Below the pieces are notes generated by a model. The model was not told the DNA's origin and did not search any database. It saw only the letters and a program-made list of their open reading frames with translations. Positions 47,151-57,823 of a stretch of DNA of 64,000 nucleotides are shown here, piece by piece. Origin of the DNA: Aradus depressus (taxonomy: Eukaryota > Arthropoda > Insecta > Hemiptera > Aradidae); NCBI GenBank assembly GCA_963662175.1, contig OY759224.1, forward strand, positions 32,497,489-32,561,488. The letters are read 5' to 3'. The first letter of the stretch is position 1, and each line of letters starts with the position of its first letter. The position numbers and the translations under genes are program-made.

Positions 47151-47482
47151 TATGCCCTCATTACATTCTTCTCATTGCCAACTATGCCCTCATTACATTC
47201 TCCTCATTGCCAGCTATGCCCTCATTTTATTCTCCTCATTGCCAACTATGCCCTCATTACATGCTCCTCATTGCCAACTGTGCCCTGATTGCATTCTCCT
47301 CATTGCCAACTATGCCCTCATTACATTCACCTCATTGCCAACTGCCTTCATTACATTCTCCTCATTAGCCAACTATGCCCTCATTACATTCTCCTCATTG
47401 CCAACTATGCCCTCATTACATTCTCCTCATTGCCAACTATGCCCTCATTACATTCTACTCATTGCCAACTATGCCCTCATTA
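47151..47482 (+). repeat. 32-bp minisatellite, about 10 units
   Basis: Unit TATGCCCTCATTACATTCTC plus CTCATTGCCAAC, 32 bp. Because 32 is not a multiple of three and no unit has a stop in any frame, it creates open frames of 80-133 codons that are artefacts, not genes. It lies between two family C pieces. Confidence 0.93.
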
Positions 47483-47489
47483 CGGATAC

Positions 47490-47880
47490 AACTCGATACA
47501 TTCATTAAAACTGCAGTTATTGGCTTTATGAATTCGCTGAAAATTGATGTGTCGTTCTTATGGTGTTCTGAATTCACACATGAAATTTTGTGTCGATACT
47601 TTCATTACATCGGCAGTTATTAGAGTTTTAAGTTAAGCCCTACTAATCCCTCCTATACCCTTTGGTCGATTTGACTGAAAAATCAATAGGTGTCTTCGTT
47701 AGAGGATTCTGAATTCACATATAATTTTTCGTTATCGTGTTCACAAACACACATACAGATTTATTCTTTTATATTTCGGATCAGGAGATTAGAAAACATG
47801 AAATTCTGTTGAAAACTCTGATTCGAATTTTTGACCGATAACTTCTCCTATACTTCACATAGCTGAGGAAGTAATTATCC
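47490..47880. repeat. Family C copy
   Basis: ACTCGATACATTCATTAAAA to CTTCACATAGCTGAGGAAGT. Confidence 0.72.
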
Positions 47881-48104
47881 CCACCACTTCCCAGCTGTCG
47901 AACTCCATCTTAGTCACGATTCCCCAGTTCGATATCTGTAGAAAGGTAGGTAGCCCGTCGTGAGTTCGTGTATTTTCCATTTCCAGTTTCCCACTTAACC
48001 TTCGTTAATCTCTAACCACTTAACCAGTAACCATGACGATTTGTGGTAATAATAATTTCTAATTATCTTTGTTCCTGTTCTGTCTGTATTTTCTAAATTT
48101 TTTT

Positions 48105-48430
48105 CTAGTCTTAGAGGTAGAATAACTATCAACACGAAATTGTATATGTTCATTCGAAACCCTCTAAGGACGATACCTATTGATTTTCAGCCGTAGGGAA
48201 GGGGGATAGGGAGGAGGTTTAACACAAAAACTGCCATTGTAACAAATATATGTATACGAAATTTCGTATATGAATTCAAAGTCCTATTAGAACGACACAT
48301 CAATTTTTAACAAAATCAGCAAAGGAGAGGGGGCTCAAATCAAGGATCCCAGTCAGTAACTGCCAATGTAATGATTGTATCGACATGAAATTTATTTTAA
48401 ATTCAGAACTCCATGAATTTGATCAACTCC
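48105..48430. repeat. Family C copy
   Basis: TCTTAGAGGTAGAATAAC to GATTGTATCGACATGAAATT. Confidence 0.7.
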
Positions 48431-48735
48431 GTCACGTTCGATAGTACCGACTATCGATATTTTCCCACCTCTAGGTTATTATTAGCTGATTAGGTTATCA
48501 CGCTTGGTCTCCTACGTAAAGGTTACGTTACCCCTTTACGTCCTACGGCTTACATGGCACCATATTGCCTTATATTGATCCACAATCAATAATTGCCATG
48601 GTAAAACAATCTCTCTATTAATACGTACCTCACCTTATCTTTTAACTGAACAAGAGTTAACCAAAATTGCCAATTATTTCATATTCTCTTTAAATGTTAT
48701 ATAATTATTGCAAATTGAATTATATTTTTTATATT

Positions 48736-48946
48736 GTGCTCTTTCGTCACTCTGGTGGACATGAGCCCGACTCTTCTTTGAGAGTTCTAAATTTTGTCAA
48801 CTCTAGGTTCATTCGTAGTATATGCTCGGGACCATCGCTTAACGTTCCAGTTCGAACGTTTTTTTCCACCTCCCAACTCCCAGATATCTTAATGGCCGGG
48901 TGTTGAACCCGCGATCTTGATGGCAAGCACGCTACTGTCGCCCTCT
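48736..48946 (-). mobile_element. SINE A, worn copy
   Basis: GTGCTCTTTCGTCACTCTGG through GAACCCGCGATCTTG to GCCCTC; several deletions. Confidence 0.72.
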
Positions 48947-49032
48947 ACATTTGACCTGGGGACGTAGTAATGGGGTGGACAGCACACCTACCTACTTATC
49001 GAGAGTCCCCACCGTTTTAGTATAAGTATTTG

Positions 49033-49175
49033 TCTTGAGCCTGTACGATGTCAGGTACTCGTTAAAGACAATAAACCTAGGCAAAAATTAGGACTCTCAT
49101 AGTAGAGTCAGACTCATTTTCACCAGAGCAACGAAAGAGCGCTCTGGTAGTAGGCGATATGACTTTGAGTAACAA
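49033..49175 (+). mobile_element. SINE A, 3' part
   Basis: GAGCCTGTACGATGTCAGGT to GGTAGTAGGCGATATGAC. Confidence 0.75.
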
Positions 49176-49316
49176 TAACTAACTTTAACTTACTGGAAAT
49201 TAAAATATAAGGAATTTTTTTTGTCAAAAAGCTGATTTTGATGTTTTATTTTCACATAAAACTTTCTAATAATTTATGGTTTCCAGATTTACTTTGTGAA
49301 GCTCCATTCTAGGAAT

Positions 49317-49590
49317 AGATAATTAAAATACACAATTTCTTTGTCAAACTTCACTATATATTCTCAAATACTCAACTAGTTTCGACGTGTTAAGGCATTA
49401 TCAAGAGTCACTTACAAACTGACAGAATTGGTTGACAGGGTAGAAGGTACAGTTATGGAGGGGTTTTTTAGGTAATGACGGGGAATCCCTTGTTTTTTTA
49501 CTCTATACATTCCAATAAAATGTTTATTGGAATGTATAGAGTAGTGAAGTTTGACAAAGAAATTGTGTATTTTAATTATCTATTCATAAA
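49317..49590. mobile_element. Inverted-repeat Penelope-type element, family 3
   Basis: Outer arms of about 38 bp (GATAATTAAAATACACAATT and its complement) plus an inner 20-bp perfect palindrome arm pair (ACTCTATACATTCCAATAAA) around ATG at about 49510. A decayed hammerhead-like core, CTTGATAAT with GAAA and ACTAGT, is on the minus strand at 49376-49405. Confidence 0.65.
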
Positions 49591-50410
49591 ACTTTCTTAT
49601 TTCTAGAAGAATTTTCGACTTTAGACGACCGCAACATCTCACAACTTAGTTGGTTAGAAAACAGAATAATTGGAGAGGGGGGGGGGGGGGGGGGGGGGGG
49701 GGGATTGACCTCTCAGTTATATTCTTAGAACGTTCGTCCTCATGAGACAAGATTTTATACAAAGTGTTCCTTTTTTTGGTAACATATATAATAAATATAA
49801 ACTCACATAATTGTTAATTTATTTAAATGATACGTTATTTATATTATTATTACATATTATAATATAATATATAATAATAATATAAATAACGTATTCATAT
49901 AATATAAATAACGTATCATATTAACAATATGTTATATTGTTAATATAACAATGAAACGGATTCTATCAGAACATATTTTGAAACTGAAAAATATCAACAC
50001 TTTTTTATGCTTTAAGCTGCAAGAGAACTGCTTGCTATTTGCAAACATAATTTTAAAAAAATTCGATTATTAATTTTGATAATAAAAACATTAAAAATCT
50101 ATAAAATCTTGAAAACGCCTCCATAGTTGTTTTGAATTGTCTAATAATATCTTGAAAAAATTCCTCATAAAAATACATATAAACCAAAATTTTCCTTTTT
50201 TAAAAATCCTCCAGAATATATGAAAAAAATTTGAAATCATTGGCTCAAGAAGAGAAGTTTAACTAGGTCAATGTTATGGGAGACAGTCAAAATAGGGAGA
50301 CATATTATCCTATGTGGATATGTCACATGAGAACTAGAAGAGGCTATGTTGGAGGGCGGCATGGCTTTGTTGATATTTACTGTGAGGCTATAAAATCACT
50401 AAAATAATTC

Positions 50411-50592
50411 GGGATGGTGGCTGTGCGAGCTAGAGCGTAGGGATATGAGCGCATGGTCTCACCATGGTTTGCGGGTTCGAATCCCGCTCGGTAATTAGTT
50501 AATTTATTTCGTAGTTAGAACTCCCTTTCAGGGCCATGGATGTCGTAAATAACTAGGTAACACCATTATAAGAGTCATGGCTACGTACATAA
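50411..50592 (+). mobile_element. SINE B copy
   Basis: GGTGGCTGTGCGAGCTAGAG (A box region), GCGGGTTCGAATCCCG (B box), then the shared body GGGCCATGGATGTCGTAAAT. Confidence 0.8.
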
Positions 50593-50634
50593 GGGGAGGG
50601 GGGGGGGGGGGGGGGGGGGGGACATTAAGGCGTA

Positions 50635-51235
50635 GTCAAGGTCCACGCCGTAGATTTTCCGTGAAAACGTTGGGATAAAATCATTTTTCATTTTCTTCTC
50701 GATGATGCCGTAGCTCTTGCATTTGCTCGGCACTAGACGTTTTAGGTTTTTTAAATTCCTTTTGATGCGAGCTTTCCTCTGATTTGCGTTTTCTATAATT
50801 CCGCGCATATTCACGATTCATATGAGACGACATCTTTAATTTTTTTGCAATTTTCAATTTAATACCGATTTTTACATATATTTCGGCGAATATTTTTATT
50901 GTTTCACTTTGAGTTCTAGTAGTGCTCTTCAAGCTCTTTACAATGACACCCGAATCAACGTCCTATCTAAACGCGTTATCACGCTACACTAATTTCTTTT
51001 TTTACACAACGCTAATTCGCAACAATCATCCGCCGGCGCCCAAACTAGGCCGATAACGTCACAGGCAAAACAAACACGTACAGACATGCTCTATCCATTG
51101 TGACCTTAACCGTTGTTATCACATTATTAGTCTCGTAGTTATTATCGATTAAAATCTGACGGTATTTTGTAACACAAGAAAGTTTGACCGGCTATCACTG
51201 TGCTTAATGAGCGAATAGACGTTTTCACGTCAAAA
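50635..51235 (-). repeat. 600-bp repeat R50/R59 with a basic short ORF
   Basis: Minus-strand ORF 50681-50932 contains MNREYARNYRKRKSEESSHQ and SSAEQMQELRHHREENEK, a basic, low-complexity stretch like the N-termini of some Helitron or hAT proteins; I cannot place it. The second copy at 59437-60022 lacks the start region. No neighbouring hAT ends here, so the block moved independently or the hAT flanks were lost. Confidence 0.7.
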
Positions 51236-51814
51236 AAAAATATCAGAATAACCTAATACAGGTTAGAAGCTTCCATCAGAACCTTCCGTGATTTCAGTTG
51301 GTGAGGTTTCTCTCTGAGTATTGACAACAAATAGTTCACGTTCTATCTTCTCAACTTCAGGTCAATTTACGAATGATCTAATTTTTGCACACGCTCCTGT
51401 CACAACTGGTTTAAAAATGTTCATTTTATATTTGTCAATGACGGGAAAAGTGATAGATACATGTGAAACTTTATATGTTAGGTTGCAGTTCGGGATGTGA
51501 TCCAAGTTGCCAAGGGACCAGCGTCACTTTCTCTTGAGTCTGTCTGGACCGGACCGGTTCCACAGTTAGCCATTTAGGGAAACTAAACAAGAGAACCATT
51601 GCCAAACTCACCCCTTCTGTATCCAGAAATATAATATATTATACAGAACCTCTCTCTCCCCTCTCCGGGATATCTTGGAATATATTGAATCTATATTAGT
51701 GTAACTTAGCGCAAAGTAGAAGGGTGATATGAAGACCCAGTCATAAATTTATGGAGACAAAATAATAACATAAACAGGAAATATTCAAAAAATATATAAT
51801 CTATTTGTAATAGT

Positions 51815-51990
51815 TATTTTGACTCATGCCCGGGCTTCAACTATGAGGTCATATCGCCTACTACCAGAGCGCTCTTTCGTCACTCTGGTGGACATGAGCC
51901 CGGCTCTATCGAGGGAGTCCTAAATTTTGCCTACCCTACATTTTTATTCACCTAGGGTAGGGGCTTTAACGAGTACCTGAAATCGTACAA
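51815..51990 (-). mobile_element. SINE A, 3' half
   Basis: GACTCATGCCCGGGCTTCAA to ACGAGTACCTGAAATCGTAC. Confidence 0.82.
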
Positions 51991-52428
51991 GCTAAATTTA
52001 AAATTGCAAGAACTGAGCTCATCACCTTATCCCAAGTGACCAGTAGCCACTTGTGATAAGCAGTCCGCCAATACTTTTTTGATCAGTAAATCATATAAGT
52101 CATATTTCACATACATGTAAGTAATATTTCTCTCACAATTCAAACCGAATGGAATTAAACAAATATTTTTACCATGGATTATATTATTGTCATTTGGTTG
52201 ATTAAAATAAGGAATGAGAAACCGTTAATGTGCAAATACTTTTTATTATCTACAAATTTGAAAAAAATGTTATTATTTGGAAGGGCCCCCGAAAACTGAT
52301 CTTTTATCTAATCTGTAAATTTACATAGATAAATATAAATAAATTATATTATGAAAAATTGAAATATATAAATTATAATAAATTATATATATATATATAA
52401 GTATATTATATATATACATATTATATGA

Positions 52429-52770
52429 GGGCGCCGGTAGCTCAGTGATATGCGTGCTTGTCTTCTGAGCTCAAGATCGTGGGTTCGAAACCCGACCGAG
52501 GCTCTTAGTTTATTTTATCTGGGAGGTAAAATAAACTTAAGCACGCCGTCCTTCTGATGGGACGTTAAGCGATGGTCCCGAGCCTGTACGATGTCAGTTA
52601 CTCGTTAAAATCCCTACCCTAGGTGAATAAAAATTTAGGGTAGGCAAAATTTAAGACTCCCACTGTAGAGTCGGTCTCATGTCCACCAGAGTGACGAAAG
52701 AGCGCTCTGGTAGTAGGCTCGTAATTAAAGCCCGGGCATGAGCCATAAAACCTAACCTAAACCTAACCTA
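52429..52770 (+). mobile_element. SINE A, full length, reference copy
   Basis: tRNA-like head GGCGCCGGTAGCTCAGTGAT (A box TAGCTCAGTGATA) and GGGTTCGAAACCCG (B box) 35 bases later, then a 250-bp body (GGGACGTTAAGCGATGGTCC, AGAGCGCTCTGGTAGTAGGC, AAGCCCGGGCATGAGYCATA) and a 3' tail ACCTAACCTAAACCTAACCT. RNA polymerase III promoters in the head are the expected drive; a partner LINE is unknown. Confidence 0.9.
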
Positions 52771-52811
52771 TACATATTATGTTGTTATTTGCCATATTCA
52801 ATTAATTCAAT

Positions 52812-52892
52812 TAGCATCCTGTAGCTTAAAGGCCTCTGCCGGATTTCGAACCCGCGATCTTCAGCTTAGTACATTATCTAAAAGCTACCTGC
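52812..52892 (-). mobile_element. SINE A, head fragment
   Basis: GATTTCGAACCCGCGATCTT and CTACCTGCACTC. Confidence 0.55.
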
Positions 52893-53098
52893 ACTCTCCA
52901 GAGAAAAAAAAAAGTTGGAGCGGCACATAACTTTTTCATAGGCCTGTCTATGTGCTTCTATTGCCAACTGGTATAATATAAATATGTTTAACTACAACTC
53001 ATTTAATCGAATATATGGAGCTTTTCTTAAACTCCAAAACAGCCCTATGGGAAAGTTTTGTGTAGCTGCGACTTGCACATATTTTATATTTTTGTTAT

Positions 53099-53106
<8 letters not shown>

Positions 53107-53134
<28 letters not shown>
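53107..53134. repeat. (AT)n microsatellite before an ankyrin exon
   Basis: Lies 15 bases upstream of the exon acceptor. Other (AT)n tracts: 17518-17538, 22670-22705, 39281-39293 and 52386-52400. Confidence 0.85.
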
Positions 53135-53137
<3 letters not shown>

Positions 53138-53149
53138 TTATTTTTTCAG

Positions 53150-53251
53150 ACTGATCCTGGAACTAGTTTCCTGCGAGCTGCGAGGGCTGGACAACTGGAC
53201 AGGATACTGCAGCTGATGGAGCAGGGAGTGGAGATTAACACCTGTAATGCA
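53150..53251 (+). CDS. Ank2: Ankyrin exon, repeat 1
   Basis: 34 codons starting after a TTTTTTCAG acceptor and ending at a GTAAGT donor. The residues contain TSFLRAARAG followed by GVEINTCNA, the characteristic opening repeat of metazoan ankyrins. An (AT)n tract lies directly before the polypyrimidine stretch. The reading frame begins in phase 0, so the missing upstream exon should end on a codon boundary. An R1-like retrotransposon fragment starts only about 30 bases after the donor, without touching GTAAGT. Confidence 0.93.
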
Positions 53252-53279
53252 GTAAGTATCTCCACAGACAGACTGACAG

Positions 53280-53800
53280 ACTCTTTAAGAGGCTTTATTT
53301 TCGGGTTGTCGTTCTCCGGTGCAGGCGACGACACCCGCTGAATCGTCGGGAAAGAGAACCTATCAAGTTTATTTATTGATGGTCTGTTGCTGTGGTCGGC
53401 TTGGAGCAAAAACCCCAGCCAATGTTTATTTTATTGGTGGCGCTGCTTGGCGCGCCGAGAGAGCTCGGGATAAATATGGGGCGCTGGCTGGATGTAGTAC
53501 GGTGGTACGCCAGGGGGCGACTACCGGCGTGTTGCAGTCTTCCCCGGCGCAGGGTTAAAGTGCTTTCTATTTTTCTCCGCCAGGAGGCGACACATCGGCT
53601 GAACACTGTGTAGCCGTTCTCCGTCACAAGCTGCCGTAGATCGAGTCCCAGGTACGATCCTGTCCCATCTAGGCCCGTCGTACAGCGGACATTCGAGAAC
53701 CACATGCTCTGCAGTCTCGACTCCGCCGCACGAACAGTTCGGCTTGTTCTTCCTCTTAAAGAACGGAATAAGACTGACAAAACTCCAAAAAGTCGTCGGT
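53280..53800 (-). pseudogene. R1-like non-LTR element, C-terminal fragment in ankyrin intron
   Basis: Minus strand from about 53790: PNCSCGGVETAEHVVLECPL, the Cys/His knuckle of non-LTR elements, then a tail that changes frame near 53590. AATAAA on the minus strand at about 53290 suggests the natural 3' end. GC-rich compared with its surroundings. It begins about 30 bases after the exon donor at 53252. Confidence 0.78.
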
Positions 53801-54220
53801 GAATCACCTGATATGTACTTCCCCAGCAAGAATTAATCAATTAAGTTGTTGCTCTCCTCCAAAACCAATCGACCGTTTGAGCTAAAACTCAATATTTGAC
53901 TTCCGAATTCTCTTACTAAATTTTGAGTCGATATATTCATTACCTCGGCAGTTATTGGGGTATTTAAGTCGAGCCTCTCTTCTCTGATGTTTTGAGGTTT
54001 TTGAGATCTCATATGAGGTTTTGAATTTAAATATCGGTGGTTATCGTGTTCAGACACACACACACACACACATACAGACTTTTTCCTCCCATTTTTGGAA
54101 TCAGGAGGTTGGAAAACATGAAATTTCGTGGAATCTCCGCATTGAATTACTGACCGATTACATAACTTCTCCTATACTTTGTATAGCTGGGAAGTAAAAG
54201 TCGGCAGTGTACTTCCCCGC
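53785..54220. repeat. Family C copy in ankyrin intron
   Basis: GGTGAATCACCTGATATGTA to TATACTTTGTATAGCTGGGA; abuts the R1-like fragment. Confidence 0.78.
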
Positions 54221-54295
54221 AATATTTGTCGGGTTAGAGAACTTATGATACTTATATCCTTACCTCAATAAAATAATTATTTATATAAAATGTAG

Positions 54296-54382
54296 GTCTC
54301 CTATAGTAGTGTCGGACTCATGTCCACCAGACTGAGTGCTCTGGTAGTAGGCGATATGATCTCATAGTTAAAGCCCGCGCAT
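54296..54382 (+). mobile_element. SINE A, 3' fragment
   Basis: GTCTCCTATAGTAG to AGTTAAAGCCCGCGCAT. Confidence 0.7.
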
Positions 54383-54689
54383 TTTTAACTTCAAAATGCA
54401 GTGGAATGTGAAGATCGACTGGTGTTTTACAAAAATAAATATAGCTATGAAGGTAAAACACTGTTTCCATTTTCCATGGGTCAGCTGAAAATAATTTTTT
54501 TTAAAGTTCTAATCTCCATGACTGAATTATTTCTGAAAAAGCAATGAGGTAGGGACGTAGATAAAAGTTTGCTGACGGTACTCTCATGACGTCATCCTTG
54601 CTTTGTCTCCTCTGTATTAATTAGCAGATGCAGTATCTAACTCTAACTGGGTCACTTTCCCCTCTTTTTATAAGTTATATTATTTTTAT

Positions 54690-55260
54690 TTCCCCAGCTG
54701 TACCAAGTATAGGGGAAGTTATGTATTTAATCAGAAATTCGATGTGAATTTTTCAACGGAATTTCATGTTTTCCGGACTCCAGATTCCAAAAATGAAGAA
54801 AAAAAAAAAAAAAAAAATGTTTCTGTGTGACTTTGAACGCGATAACTGATAGAATGGATATATCGGCACGAAATTTCGTATGTGCTTTCAGAATCCTCTA
54901 AGGACGACACCTATTGATTTTCAGTCAAATCAGACTAAGGGAAAGGAGGGATCAGTGGGGGGCTCAACTCAAAAACCCTAATATAACTACCGATGTAATG
55001 AACATATCGACATGAAATTTCATATTTAATGTCAGAACGTCCTGAGGAGAATATGTGTTAAATTGGAGGAAATTCGGCCGATGGGAAGGGGGGGGGGGGG
55101 GGGGGGGGGGAGGGGAGAGGACTCAACTGAAAAACCTTAATAACTGCCGTTTTAATGAATTTATCGACACGGTTGACTGGTTTTGGGGGGACAGCGAAAG
55201 GGTACTTGATTAATTTATTATAGGGATGTACATTGCCGGTAAGTCACCGAAGAATTGTTT
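54690..55260. repeat. Family C copy, near full length
   Basis: CCCAGCTGTACCAAGTATAG at the left, CATTGCCGGTAAGTCACCGA at the right; A run at 54797-54818 and G run 55088-55110. Confidence 0.8.
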
Positions 55261-55268
55261 TCCTGTTT

Positions 55269-55325
55269 CTGACTCATGCCCGGGCTTTAACTACGAGGTT
55301 ATATCGCCTACTACCAGAGTGCTCT
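55269..55325 (-). mobile_element. SINE A, 3' fragment
   Basis: GACTCATGCCCGGGCTTTAA to CTACCAGAGTGCTCT. Confidence 0.75.
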
Positions 55326-55746
55326 CTTGTCCTACTTTCAGCCTCCCCATGTCTATATTATACAACATAATATATATATTTTTATTTTAGTAACATGATA
55401 ATGTCGTATAAGTTCGATTTTTGTGATGTGACGCATCAATCAATTAACTTTTCACCCTCCTCCAAAACCAGTCGACCGTTTGCGCTAATATTCAATAATT
55501 GACTTACATAGGAGCTCCTAAATCCTCATACCAAATTTTGTGTCGATAAATTCATTACATCGGCCGTTAGGTTTTTTGAATTGAGCCCCCTCCCCTGAAC
55601 ACTGATATCTCTGAAATTTGACAGGTTATGTCCTCATTGGGTTTTGACTTTAAATATGAAATTTTTTGTCGATACATTCATTATATCGCAGGATGTCAAA
55701 TATAAGGTAGTCTGACCTCTCACAGATTTTTATTAAAGTAATAGCT

Positions 55747-55778
55747 AGCCGGCTTTCGAGGTTTCCCTCATCATCAGG
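55747..55778 (-). ncRNA. Hammerhead-like core, left arm
   Basis: Minus strand: CTGATGAT (55770-55777), GAGG/CCTC arms around a GAAA tetraloop, GAAA (55754-55757), palindrome AGCCGGCT (55747-55754). Confidence 0.6.
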
Positions 55779-56071
55779 CAGTCTGATAAAAAAATTTGAA
55801 TAAACTAAATAATAAAAATAAATAAATAAAAATCTACAACAAACATTAACAATTTAAAATATCATGGATGGGGACAGACGAGTTATTCCTGTCCACCATC
55901 TGAGTCACAACTCTTGTTGAGTTGTCACAACAAGAGTTGTGACTCAGATGGTGGACAGGAATAACTCGTCTGTCCCCATCCATGATATTTTAAATTGTTA
56001 ATGTTTGTTGTAGATTTTTATTTATTTATTTTTATTATTTAGTTTATTCAAAAATTTTTTTATCAGACTGC

Positions 56072-56103
56072 CTGATGATGAGGGAAACCTCGAAAGCCGG
56101 CTA
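56072..56103 (+). ncRNA. Hammerhead-like core, right arm
   Basis: CTGATGAT (56072-56079), GAGG (56080-56083), loop GAAA (56084-56087), CCTC (56088-56091), GAAA (56092-56095), then the AGCCGGCT palindrome. Mirror copy of the left-arm core. Confidence 0.6.
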
Positions 56104-56596
56104 GCTATTACTTTAATAAAAATCTGTGAGAGGTCAGACTACCTTATATTTGACATCCTGCGATATAATCACTTCTCACTACATCAGCCATCTTCATATT
56201 ATTATACATTCATTACATCGGCAGTTATTGGGGTTTATGTGTTGAGCCCCTCTGATACCCCCTCCCCTTCTGCCGATTCTGCTGAAAATTGATAAGTGTT
56301 GTCCTTATGGGGGTTTGAATCCACATACGAAATTTTGTGTCGATTTTTATGTTATGCCTCCCCCTAATCCCTTATTCCCTTCGGTCGATTTGGCTGAAAA
56401 ACAATAGGTGTCTCGTTAGAGGATTCTGAATTCACATTTATAGTTTCTTGTCGATAGATTCATTCTGTCGACAGTTATCGTGTTCATAGACACACAGAAA
56501 TGTGTTTTTTTTAGGTCGGAAACATGAAATTGCGATGAACACTCCGCATCGAATTTTTGACCGATTACATAACTTCCCTTATACTTAGTAACTGGG

Positions 56597-56687
56597 AAAA
56601 TAAAACCTAAGGGCCTCGCCCGGGTTTCGAACCCGCAATCTTGAGCTCAATAGACTAGCACGCTACCTCTGGGCTACCGATGTTCTA
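56597..56687 (-). mobile_element. SINE A, head fragment
   Basis: GGGTTTCGAACCCGCAATCT and GGGCTACCGATG, about 60 bases before the exon acceptor at 56747. Confidence 0.7.
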
Positions 56688-56747
56688 GATTATTTATGTA
56701 CATTTGTGTTTCAATGATATTAATAAATAATGTTTTTGTTATTTCAG

Positions 56748-56880
56748 AATGGACTGAACGCTCTGCATTTAGCTGCTAAGGATGGCCATGTGGAGATAGT
56801 TCAGGAACTGCTCAACAGAGGGTGTAACGTGGACGCTGCCACCAAGAAGGGAAACACTGCCCTTCACATCGCTGCCCTCG
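56748..56880 (+). CDS. Ank2: Ankyrin exon, repeats 2 to 3
   Basis: 44 codons plus one base, between a TTATTTCAG acceptor and a GTAATT donor. It encodes repeat 2 ([18 protein letters not shown] and following residues) and the first part of repeat 3 ([10 protein letters not shown]). The canonical repeat signature G-x-T/N-x-L-H-x-A-A is visible in both. The exon ends one base into an alanine codon that the next exon completes, which confirms the junction. Confidence 0.96.
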
Positions 56881-57179
56881 GTAATTTTATGAGGAAATTG
56901 TAACAATTAGAAAATAGGGGATGAAGAATATCGAAAAATAATTTATATTCTTATCTTCATAATCCTCAATGGCGTCTGGATTATTTATGAAATTTGTTAT
57001 TAAAAATAAAGTGATGATATACTTATAATTTATTGTTAAAAGGTGTCTTATAGGATAGGAATAAAAAAATAGAGCTGTACATATTTACTTATTTAGATTT
57101 ATTCAAGAGAACCTTTACTAAGAAATAAAGAAAAATGTATATTTTTTAAAAAATATTATCTATTTCACGAAGTATATAT

Positions 57180-57418
57180 GGAGGGTTCCGAGCACAAGTG
57201 TACCAAGTCCATCACATCTGATTCCGAGCAATTGGCTCTCAAAGTTTTTCTTATGAATGAAAAACTGATGCCAAGGACTTGATACAAGCTGCTATCCTGC
57301 GGCGTTAGAACCAGCTAAGGACTTGGTTCACTGTAGCATTGGAAGATATTACTTTTACGCCTATTTGGCACGAAAAACCTCACAAAGTGAAAAAATGGAC
57401 TTGTGCACTGAGCCCTCC
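57180..57418. mobile_element. MITE, 239 bp, TIR GGAGGGyTCmGwGCACAAGT
   Basis: 20-bp imperfect terminal inverted repeats end at 57199 and begin again at 57399. ATATAT lies on both sides, compatible with a TA-type duplication but ambiguous in this AT context. No ORF. Confidence 0.65.
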
Positions 57419-57423
57419 ATATA

Positions 57424-57823
57424 TGGTCACAGGGAATAAGTTGTTAAGTCGAAAAATGGCCAAAATGAGTGTACTGTGATCATCTCCCAAGACATCTGCG
57501 CACTGTGAAGAAATTTGGAGCTCAGGGCTCTGACACTTTCGGAATTTTAAAGATGTGGGTTTCTTGGTATCTCGTAAAATTGTGTATGTTCTCGGTTAAA
57601 TCAACTTAATCTACTTCTTTGAGGAATCATTCACGAGATAACTGCATTTAACCAATTATTCACTACAGCAGACTATTCCAAGTGAAGAGGGTGTTTTCGG
57701 TTAAATCAAATTTAGTGAGGCATCATTCACGAGTATTTAAAAAAAAGTATGGTTAATAAGTAGGTAAGTGTGGTCCTAGGAAAAGTTACAAATTTAGACT
57801 TACCAATTTATTCCCTGTGACCA
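57424..57823. mobile_element. MITE, about 400 bp, TIR TGGTCACAGGGAATAA
   Basis: Exact 16-bp inverted termini at 57424-57439 and 57808-57823. The right end with about 80 bp of interior recurs at 27586-27836, where the left end is missing. Confidence 0.7.

Larger units (their letters stand above)
43916..53149. other. Unassigned stretches, 43916-53149
   Basis: 43916-44219, 45046-45504, 47881-48104, 48431-48735, 49176-49316, 49591-50410 (AT-rich with inverted AT blocks near 49815-49945), 51236-51814, 51991-52428 and 52893-53149. None contains a credible first ankyrin exon that I could identify. Confidence 0.55.
55682..56168. mobile_element. Palindromic pair of Penelope-type terminal repeats
   Basis: Two arms of about 235 bp, almost identical, face each other around a 17-base centre near 55917-55933. 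Each arm contains the hammerhead-like core, the shared 'cctctcacaga' block and a short unique inner block. It interrupts a family C repeat. Near-identity of the arms implies either recent formation or hairpin-mediated gene conversion. It lies in the 3.5 kb ankyrin intron. Confidence 0.8.
55430..56595. repeat. Family C copy split by the palindromic element
   Basis: 55430-55681 and 56205-56595 on either side of 55682-56168. Confidence 0.75.

Noticed and set aside
47107..47508. 133-codon ORF rich in HSPHCQLCPHY repeats
   Set aside because: Produced by the 32-bp minisatellite; all three frames are open.
50411..50490. Second possible tRNA gene
   Set aside because: Head of SINE B, with the same downstream body at 22711-22909.
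52429..52505. Possible tRNA gene with good A and B boxes
   Set aside because: Part of a dispersed SINE with the same 250-bp body elsewhere; no sound acceptor stem.
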